Shown: positions 7,352 through 15,467 of the stretch, piece after piece | How the letters are laid out: each line of letters begins with the position of its first letter | Numbering within the stretch: position 1 is the stretch's first letter | Source: an uncultured Bacilli bacterium | Lineage (GTDB): Bacteria > Bacillota_I > Bacilli_A > RF39 > UBA660 | Length of the DNA stretch: 29,414 nucleotides | Reading direction: 5' to 3' | NCBI GenBank assembly: GCA_944345045.1 | Contig: CALVMI010000083.1 | Location: 1-29,414 of the forward strand | The notes under the pieces: model-generated | What the model was told of the DNA's origin: nothing | The model's database searches: none | The model's input: the letters and a program-made list of their open reading frames with translations, nothing else | Program-made: the position numbers and the translations under genes

Positions 7352-8740
7352 TCACATTTTATTTTGAATCTCCTTTAGTTGCTGTTCTAAAGCCTTATTG
7401 GTTTTGAGATCACTTGTTATTTTATCACATGCGTGGATAACTGTAGAATGATCTCTTCCACCAAATTCTAAACCAATTCGATTTAAATTTTCTTCTGTCA
7501 AAGTACGCGATAAATACATGGCGATTTGTCGTGGATAAGCAATATTTGCACTTCTCTTCTTCCCTTTTAAATCATCGACGGTAATTTTGTAATAATCAGC
7601 TACAGCTTTCTGAATGCCCTCAATGCTACTACGTGAGTAAATATTATGGTTAACAAAATCAGCTAAAGCTTCAATTGCAAAGTTCAAATCTACTTTTTCA
7701 GGCACAATCATCGCCGTATAAGCCATCAATCTGTTAAGGGCTCCTTCTAAAAATCGCACATCATTTTGACAATTATTTGCTATATATTCAATAACATTTT
7801 CATCAATTTTAGAAGCTATAGAAGTATTTTTAATTTTTGCTTTAATAATTTTACATCTAAGTTCAAAATCAGGTGGATAAATATCTACTGGAAGTCCCCA
7901 CATAAATCGACTTCTAAGTCGTTCTTCTAATAATTTTAAATCATCAGGACTTCGATCTGAACTTATAATAATTTGTTTGTTAGCTTGATGCAAAGCATTA
8001 AAAGTATGGAAAAATTCTTGTTGAGTCTTCTCTGCCCCTACTAAATACTGAATATCATCGATAATTAAAACATCTAATTCTCGATATTTCTTTTTAAAAT
8101 CAGTTGCAACTTGTATATTATTACCTTTATTCTCGTTACTAACAATATTAATATAGTCATCTTTAAACATTTCACTTGTTGTGTATAAAACTTTTTTATT
8201 AGAATGCGCGACAATATAATTTCCAATCGCATGCATTAAATGGGTTTTCCCTAACCCACTTTTTCCATATATAAATAAAGGATTGTGCACTTTCCCGGGC
8301 TGTTCAGCTACAATCATACCTGCAGTTTTTGCAAGTCGATTAGAATCGCCTACAATATAATTATCAAAATTTAGTTCAGGAATTAAGTTTGATTCCCACT
8401 TTTCTTCCACTTGATTATTCACAGTTGGTGGAGTTTTTAAAAAGTTATCCACATTATCCACAATTGGGACATTTTCCACTTTTTCTTCTTCAATTTCTTC
8501 CTTTAATAAAAATTCAAATTCATAATTGTGATTTGTAATCTTATAAAAAGCATCATCTAGTAAAGTATAATAATTTTGCGTTAAAATTCGCTTATGTATT
8601 TCCATGGGGACCTGAATAAAGACTTTATTATTTTCAATTTTAATAAGCTTTAAATCGTTAAACCAAGCATGAAAAGAAGCAGTATTTACCTCTGGATATA
8701 TCTCATCCAATACAGATTGCCAAAGATCTTTTTCACCCAT
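7352..8740 (-). CDS. dnaA: Chromosomal replication initiator DnaA
   Basis: AAA+ protein that binds DnaA boxes and opens the origin. Domain I is the N-terminal helical part (DLWQSVLDEIYPEV), then a short linker with NNQVEEKWES. Domain III has Walker A GKSGLGKTH and Walker B VLIIDDIQYL. Domain IV carries the DnaA signature near the C-terminus (NRIGLEFGGRDHSTVIHA), which contacts the boxes. A GTG at 8761 is in frame but has no ribosome binding site; GGGGTGG 6-7 bases before ATG 8740 favours a 462-residue protein. It is the only complete gene here ending in TGA, and that TGA lies inside a DnaA box. A TAGAAT at 8773-8778 (-) is a possible -10; boxes upstream suggest autoregulation. Confidence 0.97.
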   Translation of the reverse strand: MGEKDLWQSVLDEIYPEVNTASFHAWFNDLKLIKIENNKVFIQVPMEIHKRILTQNYYTLLDDAFYKITNHNYEFEFLLKEEIEEEKVENVPIVDNVDNFLKTPPTVNNQVEEKWESNLIPELNFDNYIVGDSNRLAKTAGMIVAEQPGKVHNPLFIYGKSGLGKTHLMHAIGNYIVAHSNKKVLYTTSEMFKDDYINIVSNENKGNNIQVATDFKKKYRELDVLIIDDIQYLVGAEKTQQEFFHTFNALHQANKQIIISSDRSPDDLKLLEERLRSRFMWGLPVDIYPPDFELRCKIIKAKIKNTSIASKIDENVIEYIANNCQNDVRFLEGALNRLMAYTAMIVPEKVDLNFAIEALADFVNHNIYSRSSIEGIQKAVADYYKITVDDLKGKKRSANIAYPRQIAMYLSRTLTEENLNRIGLEFGGRDHSTVIHACDKITSDLKTNKALEQQLKEIQNKM

Positions 8741-9132
8741 GAAACCACCCCGCTTTAACACTTGTCAACAATATTCTACACTTTTTTTTTGCAATTTAAA
8801 AGTACAAAATGTATCCTAACACACTATTCACAAGTTATCAACAAAAAGAATCCCATGAATAAAAGGAATTTTAACATTATCCACATTATTCACATTTTTT
8901 CTATTCACTCTTAAGTTAATAAGTTGATAATGTGAAGAAAAATTATCCACAGTATGTGCATATGTGTATAACAAGATAAAATATCCGATAAAATAAATAA
9001 TTTTCGTTTAGAAAAAATGTGAATAATTATAAACATTAGGAAAAAAAAGAGTAGAAAAGACGGTAAATGTTGACTTTTCTGAGATTTTAATATTATAATA
9101 AGGGAGCTTTAGAGAAAAAGGAGGGAAAGAAA
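8741..9132. other. oriC, upstream part: DnaA box cluster between dnaA and rpmH
   Basis: A gene-free stretch of about 390 bases between the divergent dnaA and rpmH. Exact DnaA boxes: 8877-8885 (+), 8886-8894 (+, abutting the first), 8943-8951 (+), 8963-8971 (-) and 9018-9026 (-). Weaker copies: 8824-8832, 8835-8843, 8901-8909 and 8922-8930 (-). With the dnaA-dnaN cluster this makes a bipartite oriC. All genes on the left read leftward from here and nearly all on the right read rightward. The right end holds the rpmH promoter. Confidence 0.9.
9070..9099 (+). promoter_or_regulatory. rpmH promoter
   Basis: TTGACT (9070-9075) and TATAAT (9094-9099) with an 18-base spacer, 33 bases before the rpmH start. 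It is close to the vegetative consensus, as expected for a ribosomal protein operon. Confidence 0.75.
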
Positions 9133-9255
9133 ATGGTAGGAACTTATCAACCAAACAAAAGAAAAAAAGCAAAGAAACATGGCTTTTTTGCACGTAAAGA
9201 ATCTAATGTTTTAAAAAATAGAAGAAAAAAAGGACGTAAAAAATTATGTAAATAG
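9133..9255 (+). CDS. rpmH: 50S ribosomal protein L34, short form
   Basis: Small, very basic large-subunit protein, always near dnaA. The 40-residue product has the family start (TYQPNKRKKAKKHGF) and the conserved end (RRKKGRKKL). It is four residues shorter than the usual 44: the loop between GFxxR and VL, normally like MxxKNGRK, is reduced to KESN. ATG 9133 has AAAGGAGGGA upstream, after the promoter at 9070-9099. The gene lies between oriC and rnpA as in most bacteria. Confidence 0.92.
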   Translation: MVGTYQPNKRKKAKKHGFFARKESNVLKNRRKKGRKKLCK

Positions 9256-9256
9256 A

Positions 9257-9281
9257 CCACATCTTTTATGTGGCTTTTTTT
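9257..9281 (+). terminator. Hairpin between rpmH and rnpA
   Basis: CCACAT-CTTTT-ATGTGG (6 bp perfect stem) followed by C and seven T, two bases after the rpmH stop. It may be a partial terminator that lowers rnpA relative to rpmH, since no separate rnpA promoter is evident. Confidence 0.75.
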
Positions 9282-9300
9282 ATATGAAAGAGGGATGCCT

Positions 9301-9645
9301 ATGAAAAAAATCGAAATGATCAAATCTCATCGCGAATTTTCTGAAATAATTCAAAAAGAAAAATATCTAAAAAATAAAAATTTTTCATTATATATAAGGA
9401 AAGGAAAATTTACTTATCAACATTTTGGAATAGCCGTTTCAAAAAAAATAGGTAATGCCGTGACTAGAAATAAATATAAAAGAAGAATGCGAGTTATATT
9501 AGATAATTGGAAAAAAAATTTGAAGTACAATGAAGATTATATTATAATAATGAAAGAAAACGTGAAAAATTTAGATTTTCAAGAAATGCAGCAAAGCTTT
9601 CTAGAATTAATCGAAAAAAGGAGAGAAAATGAAAAAACAAAATAA
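9301..9645 (+). CDS. rnpA: Ribonuclease P protein component
   Basis: Protein cofactor of RNase P, which trims tRNA 5' ends. The 114-residue product has the basic signature KKIGNAVTRNKYKRRMR (about residues 52-68) that contacts the RNA, preceded by the FGIAVSKK strand. Family length is 110-120. The frame opens earlier, at an ATG inside the upstream hairpin (9268), but AGAGGG 6 bases before ATG 9301 and the usual KK(I)EMIKSHREF start decide the site. The 3' end overlaps yidC by 17 bases, indicating coupled translation. Confidence 0.93.
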   Translation: MKKIEMIKSHREFSEIIQKEKYLKNKNFSLYIRKGKFTYQHFGIAVSKKIGNAVTRNKYKRRMRVILDNWKKNLKYNEDYIIIMKENVKNLDFQEMQQSFLELIEKRRENEKTK

Positions 9646-10663
9646 AATCTTAGCTTTAATATTAGTCTGTATCATTTTTTTATCTAGCGGCTGTGGTTCA
9701 GATAATTATTTAAAAGATGAAAATGGTAATATCATTGTAAATGAAGTTACTGGTCAAAGTGTTCAAAAAAACATTTTATGTCAACCAGAGAAAGATTCTG
9801 AATTATATAAAATATATGAAAGTCATGCTGATCAAATGGAAACACCGGTTAGTGAGTTACCAACTTGTGAAGAATTTAATTTAAGTACAAATGAATATGA
9901 TGGTCTATGGCAAGCAATTTTAGTTAGACCACTTGCATATATTATTTTACAAGTAGGATATCTATTTAATAATTTTGGTATATCTGTAATGGTAGTAGGG
10001 TTATTAATTAGATTAATTCTTATGCCTTTATCTATTAAGAGTATGCGTCAGTCAAATAACTTACAAAAAGCTCAACCAGAAATAGCTAGAATTGAAAAAA
10101 AATATGCAGGTAAAACTGATAGTGATTCTATGATGGCAAAAAGTCAAGAAACCATGATGGTTTATCAAAAGTATAAAATCAATCCTGTATCAGGCTGTTT
10201 AGTAGCATTAATTCAAATTCCATTATTCTTTGCGTTCCTAGCAGCTATTAATGAAGTACCTGCTATTTTTGAAGGAGAGCTATTTGGAATGCATTTAGGC
10301 ATGACACCATGGAAAGGTCTAGCTGAAGGGCAATATAGTTACATTATCTTAATTTTTCTAATTGTCGCGACAACATTTATTTCATTTAAAAATTCCATGA
10401 AAAATGGTCAAAATAATGAAATGATGAAACAAATGAACTTCATGTTTATGTTCTTAATAATAAGTATTTCCATTGCTTCATTTAGTTTGCCAACTGCCAT
10501 TGCTTTTTACTGGATTGTAACAAATGGATTTGCAGTAATTCAAAATTACATTATTAAAAAAATTCTTGCAAAAGAAGAAAAAAATCCAAATGTTATTGAT
10601 ATAAAACATAAAGAAAAAAAGGAAAAGAATAAAGGGAATAAAAAGAAGAAAGAAGTGAAGTAA
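9629..10663 (+). CDS. yidC: Membrane protein insertase YidC/Oxa1 (SpoIIIJ type), lipoprotein
   Basis: Inserts and folds membrane proteins, alone or with Sec. The N-terminus is a lipoprotein signal ending in LSSGC, with Cys22 as the likely lipidated residue. An unusually long outside segment of about 70 residues (about 25-92) precedes the first core helix. The Oxa1 core has five membrane segments: GISVMVVGLLIRLILMPLSI carries the conserved groove arginine, followed by a basic cytoplasmic hairpin and later helices around GCLVALIQIPLFFAF and PTAIAFYWIVTNGF. The C-terminal tail is lysine-rich and may touch the ribosome. The rpmH-rnpA-yidC-jag order is the classic arrangement; in B. subtilis this paralogue (SpoIIIJ) is also needed for sporulation. 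Confidence 0.95.
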   Translation: MKKQNKILALILVCIIFLSSGCGSDNYLKDENGNIIVNEVTGQSVQKNILCQPEKDSELYKIYESHADQMETPVSELPTCEEFNLSTNEYDGLWQAILVRPLAYIILQVGYLFNNFGISVMVVGLLIRLILMPLSIKSMRQSNNLQKAQPEIARIEKKYAGKTDSDSMMAKSQETMMVYQKYKINPVSGCLVALIQIPLFFAFLAAINEVPAIFEGELFGMHLGMTPWKGLAEGQYSYIILIFLIVATTFISFKNSMKNGQNNEMMKQMNFMFMFLIISISIASFSLPTAIAFYWIVTNGFAVIQNYIIKKILAKEEKNPNVIDIKHKEKKEKNKGNKKKKEVK

Positions 10664-11260
10664 ATGCCAACAGTAGTAGAAGCTAAAACATTAATTGAAG
10701 CAGTAGAAGAAGCCAAAAATCTTTTACATACCGATAAAATTTTTTATCGGACTGAAGAAAAAAAGGGAGGCTTATTTAAAGGAAAAACTTATCAGGTAAG
10801 TGCTGTTTCCTATCCTGAGGTTTTAGAAGAAATCAAAAAATATTTACAAGAAATTATTAATTCTTTAAATGTTGAAGTACAATTTGAAACAAGTATAGAT
10901 AATGATATTTTTTCAGTTACGATGTATTCAAATAACAATTCCATTTTGATTGGCAAAAATGGTCAAACATTAAAAGCTTTAGAAACTTTGGTTAAAGCAA
11001 AATTAAATGTGGATTTTCAAATTCATCCAAAGATTGCTTTAAATGTTGAGCATTACAAAGAAAAGAGAGTCGCAACATTAGAAAGACTAGCAGTTCGCAT
11101 AGCAAAAGAAGTTCGCGCGACCAAAACAGATGCAGTATTAGATGATATGAATTCTTATGAAAGAAGAGTTATACATAATAAATTGTCAAATTTTAAAGGC
11201 GTATCTACAGTAAGTGAAGGAACTGAACCTCATAGACATATTATAATTAAAGCTGAATAA
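10664..11260 (+). CDS. jag: RNA-binding protein Jag/KhpB (SpoIIIJ-associated)
   Basis: Cytoplasmic RNA-binding protein. It has a Jag N-terminal domain (about 1-50, including GGLFKGKTY), a KH domain (about 72-130) with the GKNG loop at 97-100, and an R3H domain (about 132-198) with RRVIH at 167-171. The start ATG follows the yidC stop with no gap. In streptococci the KhpA/KhpB pair affects cell elongation and division; a role here is inferred from family membership only. Two hairpin-like structures follow. Confidence 0.92.
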   Translation: MPTVVEAKTLIEAVEEAKNLLHTDKIFYRTEEKKGGLFKGKTYQVSAVSYPEVLEEIKKYLQEIINSLNVEVQFETSIDNDIFSVTMYSNNNSILIGKNGQTLKALETLVKAKLNVDFQIHPKIALNVEHYKEKRVATLERLAVRIAKEVRATKTDAVLDDMNSYERRVIHNKLSNFKGVSTVSEGTEPHRHIIIKAE

Positions 11261-11275
11261 AATTTAAAAATACTA

Positions 11276-11305
11276 AGAATTATTAGAAAAAATAGTTCTT
11301 TTTTT
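11276..11305 (+). terminator. Terminator of the rpmH-rnpA-yidC-jag operon
   Basis: AGAATTATT-agaaaa-AATAGTTCT (9 bp with one T-G pair) followed by seven T, 16 bases after the jag stop. Confidence 0.75.
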
Positions 11306-11307
11306 AA

Positions 11308-11329
11308 AATTATTTCCCGGGAAATAATT
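11308..11329. promoter_or_regulatory. Perfect Noc-binding site (NBS) within a 22-base palindrome
   Basis: A perfect 22-base palindrome whose core ATTTCCCGGGAAAT (11312-11325) equals the 14-base NBS consensus known for B. subtilis Noc. It is followed by eight T, so it could also act as a second terminator, but a true terminator lies just before it and a GC-only palindrome centre is poor for a hairpin loop. CCCGGG is rare in DNA this AT-rich. The matching noc-like gene starts at 15468. Confidence 0.75.
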
Positions 11330-11332
11330 TTT

Positions 11333-11361
11333 TTTACTTATCAGAAAAATAATGGTATAAT
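11333..11361 (+). promoter_or_regulatory. mnmE operon promoter
   Basis: Extended -10 TGGTATAAT (TATAAT at 11356-11361) with a modest -35, TTTACT (11333-11338), 17 bases upstream. The -35 lies in the T tract just after the Noc site, so Noc spreading could affect it. Confidence 0.6.
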
Positions 11362-11383
11362 ACCCGCGAGTGGAAGTGATTTT

Positions 11384-12739
11384 ATGGATACAACAATCGC
11401 AGCAATTTCAACAAATACCCTAGGAGTGGGGGCGATAAACATCGTAAGAGTAAGTGGTAAAGATGCGATCGAGATCGTTAGTAAGATTTTTACAAATAAA
11501 AATTTTTTAAATGCAGAATCTCATACAATTCATTATGGTTTTATTAAAGATGGCGAAAATATTATTGATGAAGTGTTAGTTATGTTAATGCGCTCACCAA
11601 AAACATATACAAAAGAAGATGTAGTAGAAATTAATTGTCATGGAGGATCTATTACAGCTAATAAAATTTTGGAACTTTTATATGTAAAGGGAGCCGTTCC
11701 AGCTGAACCAGGAGAATTTACAAAAAGAGCTTTTTTAAATGGAAGAATAAATTTATTAGAAGCAGAAAGTATCGAAGATTTATTAGAAGCCAAAAATGAA
11801 AATGCCAGAAAAATGGCTATCAATGGTGTCAGTGGCAAAACAACCAAGCTTATTCAAGATTTACGCGAAAAAATGGTGTCATTACTTGCTAACATCGAAG
11901 TAAATATCGATTATCCTGAATATATTGATGAATTACAAATTACTAAAGAAAATATTACTCCTGTTTTAACAGAAATAAAAGAAGCTTTAGAAAAAATTGT
12001 TAAAGAATCAGAGAATAGTAAAAAAATAAAAAATGGTATTAATGTTGCTATAATTGGTAGACCAAATGTCGGAAAATCATCGCTATTAAATGCTTTGTTA
12101 GAAGAAGATAAGGCAATTGTAACTGATATTTCTGGAACAACTAGAGATATAGTTGAAGGATCAATTACATATAAAGGAATTGACCTTAACTTTATTGATA
12201 CAGCTGGAATCAGAGAAACGAAAGACATCGTTGAAAAAATAGGGGTAGAAAAAAGCAAAAAGATTCAAGAACAAGCAGATATAACTATTCTTGTTTTAAA
12301 TAATAATGAAGAAGTAACAGAAGATGATCAAAAATTATTAGAAAAAATAGAAAATCAAAAAGGAATTATTTTTATAAACAAAACAGATTTATCTTCAAAA
12401 TTGGAAAAAATAGAAACTTCTAAAAAAATAATTTATGGTAGTACTTTAAAAAATAAAGGTCTAGAAGAATTAAAAGAAGAAATTTTACAAACTTTTTCTT
12501 TAGAAGATATGAGTTATAAAGATTTAACATTTTTGTTTAATACTCGTCAAATTTCTTTAGCTAAAGAAGCTTTACAAAATATTAATCATGTTATATCTGA
12601 AAACCAAAAAGATGTTCCAGTAGATATGCTAGCTATAGATATAAGAGATGCATGGGAAAACTTAGGAAAAATTATTGGTGAAGCATATGAAGAGGAATTA
12701 GTAGACAATATCTTTAAAAGATTTTGCTTAGGAAAGTAG
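11384..12739 (+). CDS. mnmE: tRNA U34 modification GTPase MnmE
   Basis: With MnmG it forms the complex that places (carboxymethyl)aminomethyl groups on wobble uridine 34 of certain tRNAs. The 451-residue protein has an N-terminal folate-binding domain (DTTIAAISTNTLGVGAINIV start), a helical domain with FLNGRINLLEAESIEDLL, and an inserted GTPase domain with G1 GRPNVGKSS (about 225), DISGTTRD, DTAGIRET and NKTD. The C-terminal CLGK gives the conserved cysteine. ATG 11384 follows GGAAGTGA. It is the first gene of mnmE-mnmG-rsmG, ending 8 bases before mnmG. Confidence 0.96.
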   Translation: MDTTIAAISTNTLGVGAINIVRVSGKDAIEIVSKIFTNKNFLNAESHTIHYGFIKDGENIIDEVLVMLMRSPKTYTKEDVVEINCHGGSITANKILELLYVKGAVPAEPGEFTKRAFLNGRINLLEAESIEDLLEAKNENARKMAINGVSGKTTKLIQDLREKMVSLLANIEVNIDYPEYIDELQITKENITPVLTEIKEALEKIVKESENSKKIKNGINVAIIGRPNVGKSSLLNALLEEDKAIVTDISGTTRDIVEGSITYKGIDLNFIDTAGIRETKDIVEKIGVEKSKKIQEQADITILVLNNNEEVTEDDQKLLEKIENQKGIIFINKTDLSSKLEKIETSKKIIYGSTLKNKGLEELKEEILQTFSLEDMSYKDLTFLFNTRQISLAKEALQNINHVISENQKDVPVDMLAIDIRDAWENLGKIIGEAYEEELVDNIFKRFCLGK

Positions 12740-12747
12740 GTGAGAAA

Positions 12748-14613
12748 ATGGAATATGAAGTTATTGTAGTTGGAGGCGGACATGCCGGTATTGAAGCAAG
12801 TCACATCTTGGCATTTAAAGGCCATAAAACTCTTTTAATTACAATGAATAAAAAAAATATTGGAGATATGCCATGTAATCCTTCTATTGGAGGAACTGCC
12901 AAAGGAATCATTGTTCGTGAAATTGATGCTTTAGGTGGCATTATGGGAAGAATTGCTGATATTTCTCATTTTCAAATCAAAATGTTAAATAATTCAAAGG
13001 GACCAGCCGTACGTTCGTTAAGATGCCAAGCTGACAAAACCACTTATCCACAAAACATTCAAAAAGAATTAGAGAATACTCCAAATCTAACAATTTTAGA
13101 ATCCACTGTCGAAGATTTAATTATTGAAGAAAATATAGTTAAAGGAGTCATCTTAAAAGATGGAACAAAAATTACATCAAAAATGGTTATTCTTACAACT
13201 GGAACGTATTTAAAAGCTAATATATTAATTGGATCAGAGAGTACCCCATCAGGTCCTCATGGTGAGCCAAGAAGCAATCATTTAAGTGATAATTTAAAAA
13301 AATATGGTTTCACAATTCAACGTTTAAAAACTGGAACTCCTCAAAGAATCAAAGCCTCATCAATTGACTTTTCTAAAATGACTCCGGAATATGGCGATGA
13401 TTGTTATTGGACTTTTTCTTTCGATAACCCACCAACATATAAAATTAATGAACAACAAAAATGTTTTCTTATTTATACCAATGAGAAAACTCATAAAACC
13501 ATTTTAGATAATTTGGATAAATCGGCAATGTATGGTGGCTACGTTACAGGAATAGGACCAAGATATTGTCCAAGTATAGAAGATAAGCTTGTACGATTTA
13601 AAGATAAAGAAAGACATCAATTATTTTTAGAGCCAGAAAGTCTTTATTATGATGAATGGTATTTACAAGGTTTTTCAACATCTATGCCAAGAGATATTCA
13701 AGAAAAAATGGTTCATAGTCTATCTGGCTTAGAAAATGCAGTGATTACTAAATATGCTTATGCGATTGAATATGATGCAATAGATCCGCTCCAAGTCTCT
13801 CCATCATTAGAATCAAAAGTAATTGCAAATCTTTTCACAGCCGGACAAATAAATGGCACAAGCGGCTACGAAGAAGCAGCTGCACAAGGTTTAATGGCTG
13901 GGATAAATGCCAGTTTAAAATTAGAAAACAAAGATCCATTAATCTTAAAAAGAAACGATGCTTACATTGGTGTTTTAATTGATGACTTGGTAACCAAAGG
14001 TACTCAAGAACCATATAGAATGCTTACATCACGTGCTGAATTTCGTTTAATTCTTCGTCATGATAATGCGGATTTACGTCTTAGAGAATATGCTCACCAA
14101 GTAGGAAGCATCACCGAAAAGCAATATCAAAATTACATAAATAGATTAGAATCTCTTAAAGAAGGAGAAAAATATTTAAAAGAAACAAAATTAAAAATCA
14201 CTCCTGAAATCAAAAAGATATTTGAAGAGAACCAAAAGGAAGTACCTAATATTACCGATACTTTGTATAATTTACTAAAAAGACCAGAAATAACAATAGA
14301 ATTCTTAGAAAACTTTTTGACCTTTCCAATGGATACCCAAACAAAAGAAGAATTAGAGATTCAAATAAAATACGAAGGATATATTAAGAAAACATATAAA
14401 GAAGTAGAAAAAATGAAAAAATTGGAAGAAAAAATGATTCCTAAAGACATAGACTATCAAAAAATAAAAAATCTAGCTTCTGAAGCAAGACAAAAATTAG
14501 AAAAAATAAGACCAATTTCTGTAGGCCAAGCTGCTCGAATAAGTGGTGTTAATCCTTCAGATATTGCTATCTTATCTGTTTATTTAAAGAAAGAGTATAG
14601 TAAAGATGAATAA
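12748..14613 (+). CDS. mnmG: tRNA U34 modification enzyme MnmG (GidA)
   Basis: FAD-dependent partner of MnmE in wobble uridine modification. The Rossmann FAD motif GGGHAGIEA lies near the start, with family motifs CNPSIGGTAKG, RLKTGTPQRI and GQINGTSGYEEAAAQG in order, then the helical C-terminal domain that binds MnmE. An earlier in-frame ATG (12724) lies inside mnmE; AGGTGAG 3-4 bases before ATG 12748 and the standard MEYEVIVVGGG start support the 621-residue form. It overlaps rsmG by 8 bases. Confidence 0.96.
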   Translation: MEYEVIVVGGGHAGIEASHILAFKGHKTLLITMNKKNIGDMPCNPSIGGTAKGIIVREIDALGGIMGRIADISHFQIKMLNNSKGPAVRSLRCQADKTTYPQNIQKELENTPNLTILESTVEDLIIEENIVKGVILKDGTKITSKMVILTTGTYLKANILIGSESTPSGPHGEPRSNHLSDNLKKYGFTIQRLKTGTPQRIKASSIDFSKMTPEYGDDCYWTFSFDNPPTYKINEQQKCFLIYTNEKTHKTILDNLDKSAMYGGYVTGIGPRYCPSIEDKLVRFKDKERHQLFLEPESLYYDEWYLQGFSTSMPRDIQEKMVHSLSGLENAVITKYAYAIEYDAIDPLQVSPSLESKVIANLFTAGQINGTSGYEEAAAQGLMAGINASLKLENKDPLILKRNDAYIGVLIDDLVTKGTQEPYRMLTSRAEFRLILRHDNADLRLREYAHQVGSITEKQYQNYINRLESLKEGEKYLKETKLKITPEIKKIFEENQKEVPNITDTLYNLLKRPEITIEFLENFLTFPMDTQTKEELEIQIKYEGYIKKTYKEVEKMKKLEEKMIPKDIDYQKIKNLASEARQKLEKIRPISVGQAARISGVNPSDIAILSVYLKKEYSKDE

Positions 14614-15313
14614 AGAAGAATTTATTAAAGAAACGAAAAAACTTGGAATAAACTTAACAAATCCTATGTTAGAAAAACTAGAAATTTATGCTAATTTTTT
14701 ACTTGAATATAATGAACATACAAATTTAACTGCAATAAAAACAAAAGAAGATGTATATTTAAAACATTTTTATGATTCCTTAACGTTAGTAAAAATAGCT
14801 AGTTTAGAAACAGGAAAAATCTTAGATGTTGGAACAGGAGCTGGATTTCCAGGCCTTGTTCTGGCAATTGTATTTCCAAACTTAGAAGTTGATTTGTTAG
14901 ATAGTAACAATAAAAAAATAACTTTTTTACAACAATGTATTGAAAGATTAAAAATTAAAAACGTTCATTTAATCTATAGTAGAGCAGAGGACTATACGAA
15001 AATTCACCGCGAAGAATATGATTACGTCACCTCAAGAGCAGTTGCTGAACTAAGAATTTTATTAGAACTAAACATTCCTTGTTTAAAAGTAAAAGGGCAA
15101 TTCTTAGTCATGAAAGGAAATATAAAAGAAGAAATAGCAGAAGCAAAAACGACTCTAGAAATTTTATCCTCTAAAATAATCAAAGTGGAAATAGTTACTT
15201 TACCAAAAGAAAATAGTACAAGAACTCTATTAAACATAGAAAAAGAAGCAAAAACAGATCCTAAATATCCAAGAACATACGATAAAATCAAAAAAAGAAT
15301 GTTAAAAAAATAA
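14606..15313 (+). CDS. rsmG: 16S rRNA m7G527 methyltransferase RsmG (GidB)
   Basis: SAM-dependent methyltransferase acting on 16S rRNA G527; loss gives low-level streptomycin resistance in several bacteria. The 235-residue product has the family opening HTNLTAIKTKEDVYLKHFYDS (shortened here to its key part, NLTAI...HFYDS, about 40-57) and SAM-binding motif I LDVGTGAGFPG (about 72-82). The ribosome binding site is weak, and the start overlaps the end of mnmG by 8 bases, so translation is probably coupled. The gene ends in a terminator that overlaps its stop codon. Confidence 0.95.
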   Translation: MNKEEFIKETKKLGINLTNPMLEKLEIYANFLLEYNEHTNLTAIKTKEDVYLKHFYDSLTLVKIASLETGKILDVGTGAGFPGLVLAIVFPNLEVDLLDSNNKKITFLQQCIERLKIKNVHLIYSRAEDYTKIHREEYDYVTSRAVAELRILLELNIPCLKVKGQFLVMKGNIKEEIAEAKTTLEILSSKIIKVEIVTLPKENSTRTLLNIEKEAKTDPKYPRTYDKIKKRMLKK

Positions 15314-15326
15314 ACATTCTTTTTTT
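15296..15326 (+). terminator. rsmG terminator
   Basis: AGAATGTT pairs with AACATTCT (8 bp perfect stem) around an A-rich loop, followed by seven T. It spans the rsmG stop codon and ends the mnmE-mnmG-rsmG operon. Confidence 0.8.
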
Positions 15327-15400
15327 GATAAAATAATTGTAAAAAAATAATAAAAAAAGAAAAAATTCTCAAACAGTTCCATTTATTCTTCCAAAATCTA

Positions 15401-15429
15401 TTGCGCTCCCTTAAAAAAGCTGCTAAAAT
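15401..15429 (+). promoter_or_regulatory. noc promoter
   Basis: TTGCGC (15401-15406) and TAAAAT (15424-15429) with a 17-base spacer, 38 bases before the GTG start. The rest of the gap from 15327 is A/T-rich with nothing further recognised. Confidence 0.5.
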
Positions 15430-15467
15430 GATATATAGATAAAATAGGCGGTAAGGGGCTGATTTTT

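Noticed and set aside
7352..7354. TGA as tryptophan (Mollicute code)
   Set aside because: DnaA ends at a normal length there, and tryptophans throughout the window are TGG.
8291..8299. TTTCCCGGG in dnaA as a second Noc site
   Set aside because: Only the left half matches; the right half does not, and the bases encode the conserved PGK before Walker A.
9008..9193. Minus-strand open frame across rpmH
   Set aside because: It is the antisense shadow of rpmH and oriC, with no ribosome binding site.
14030..14035. CACGTG in mnmG as a parS core
   Set aside because: Flanking bases do not match TGTTTCACGTGAAACA, and it encodes conserved MnmG residues.
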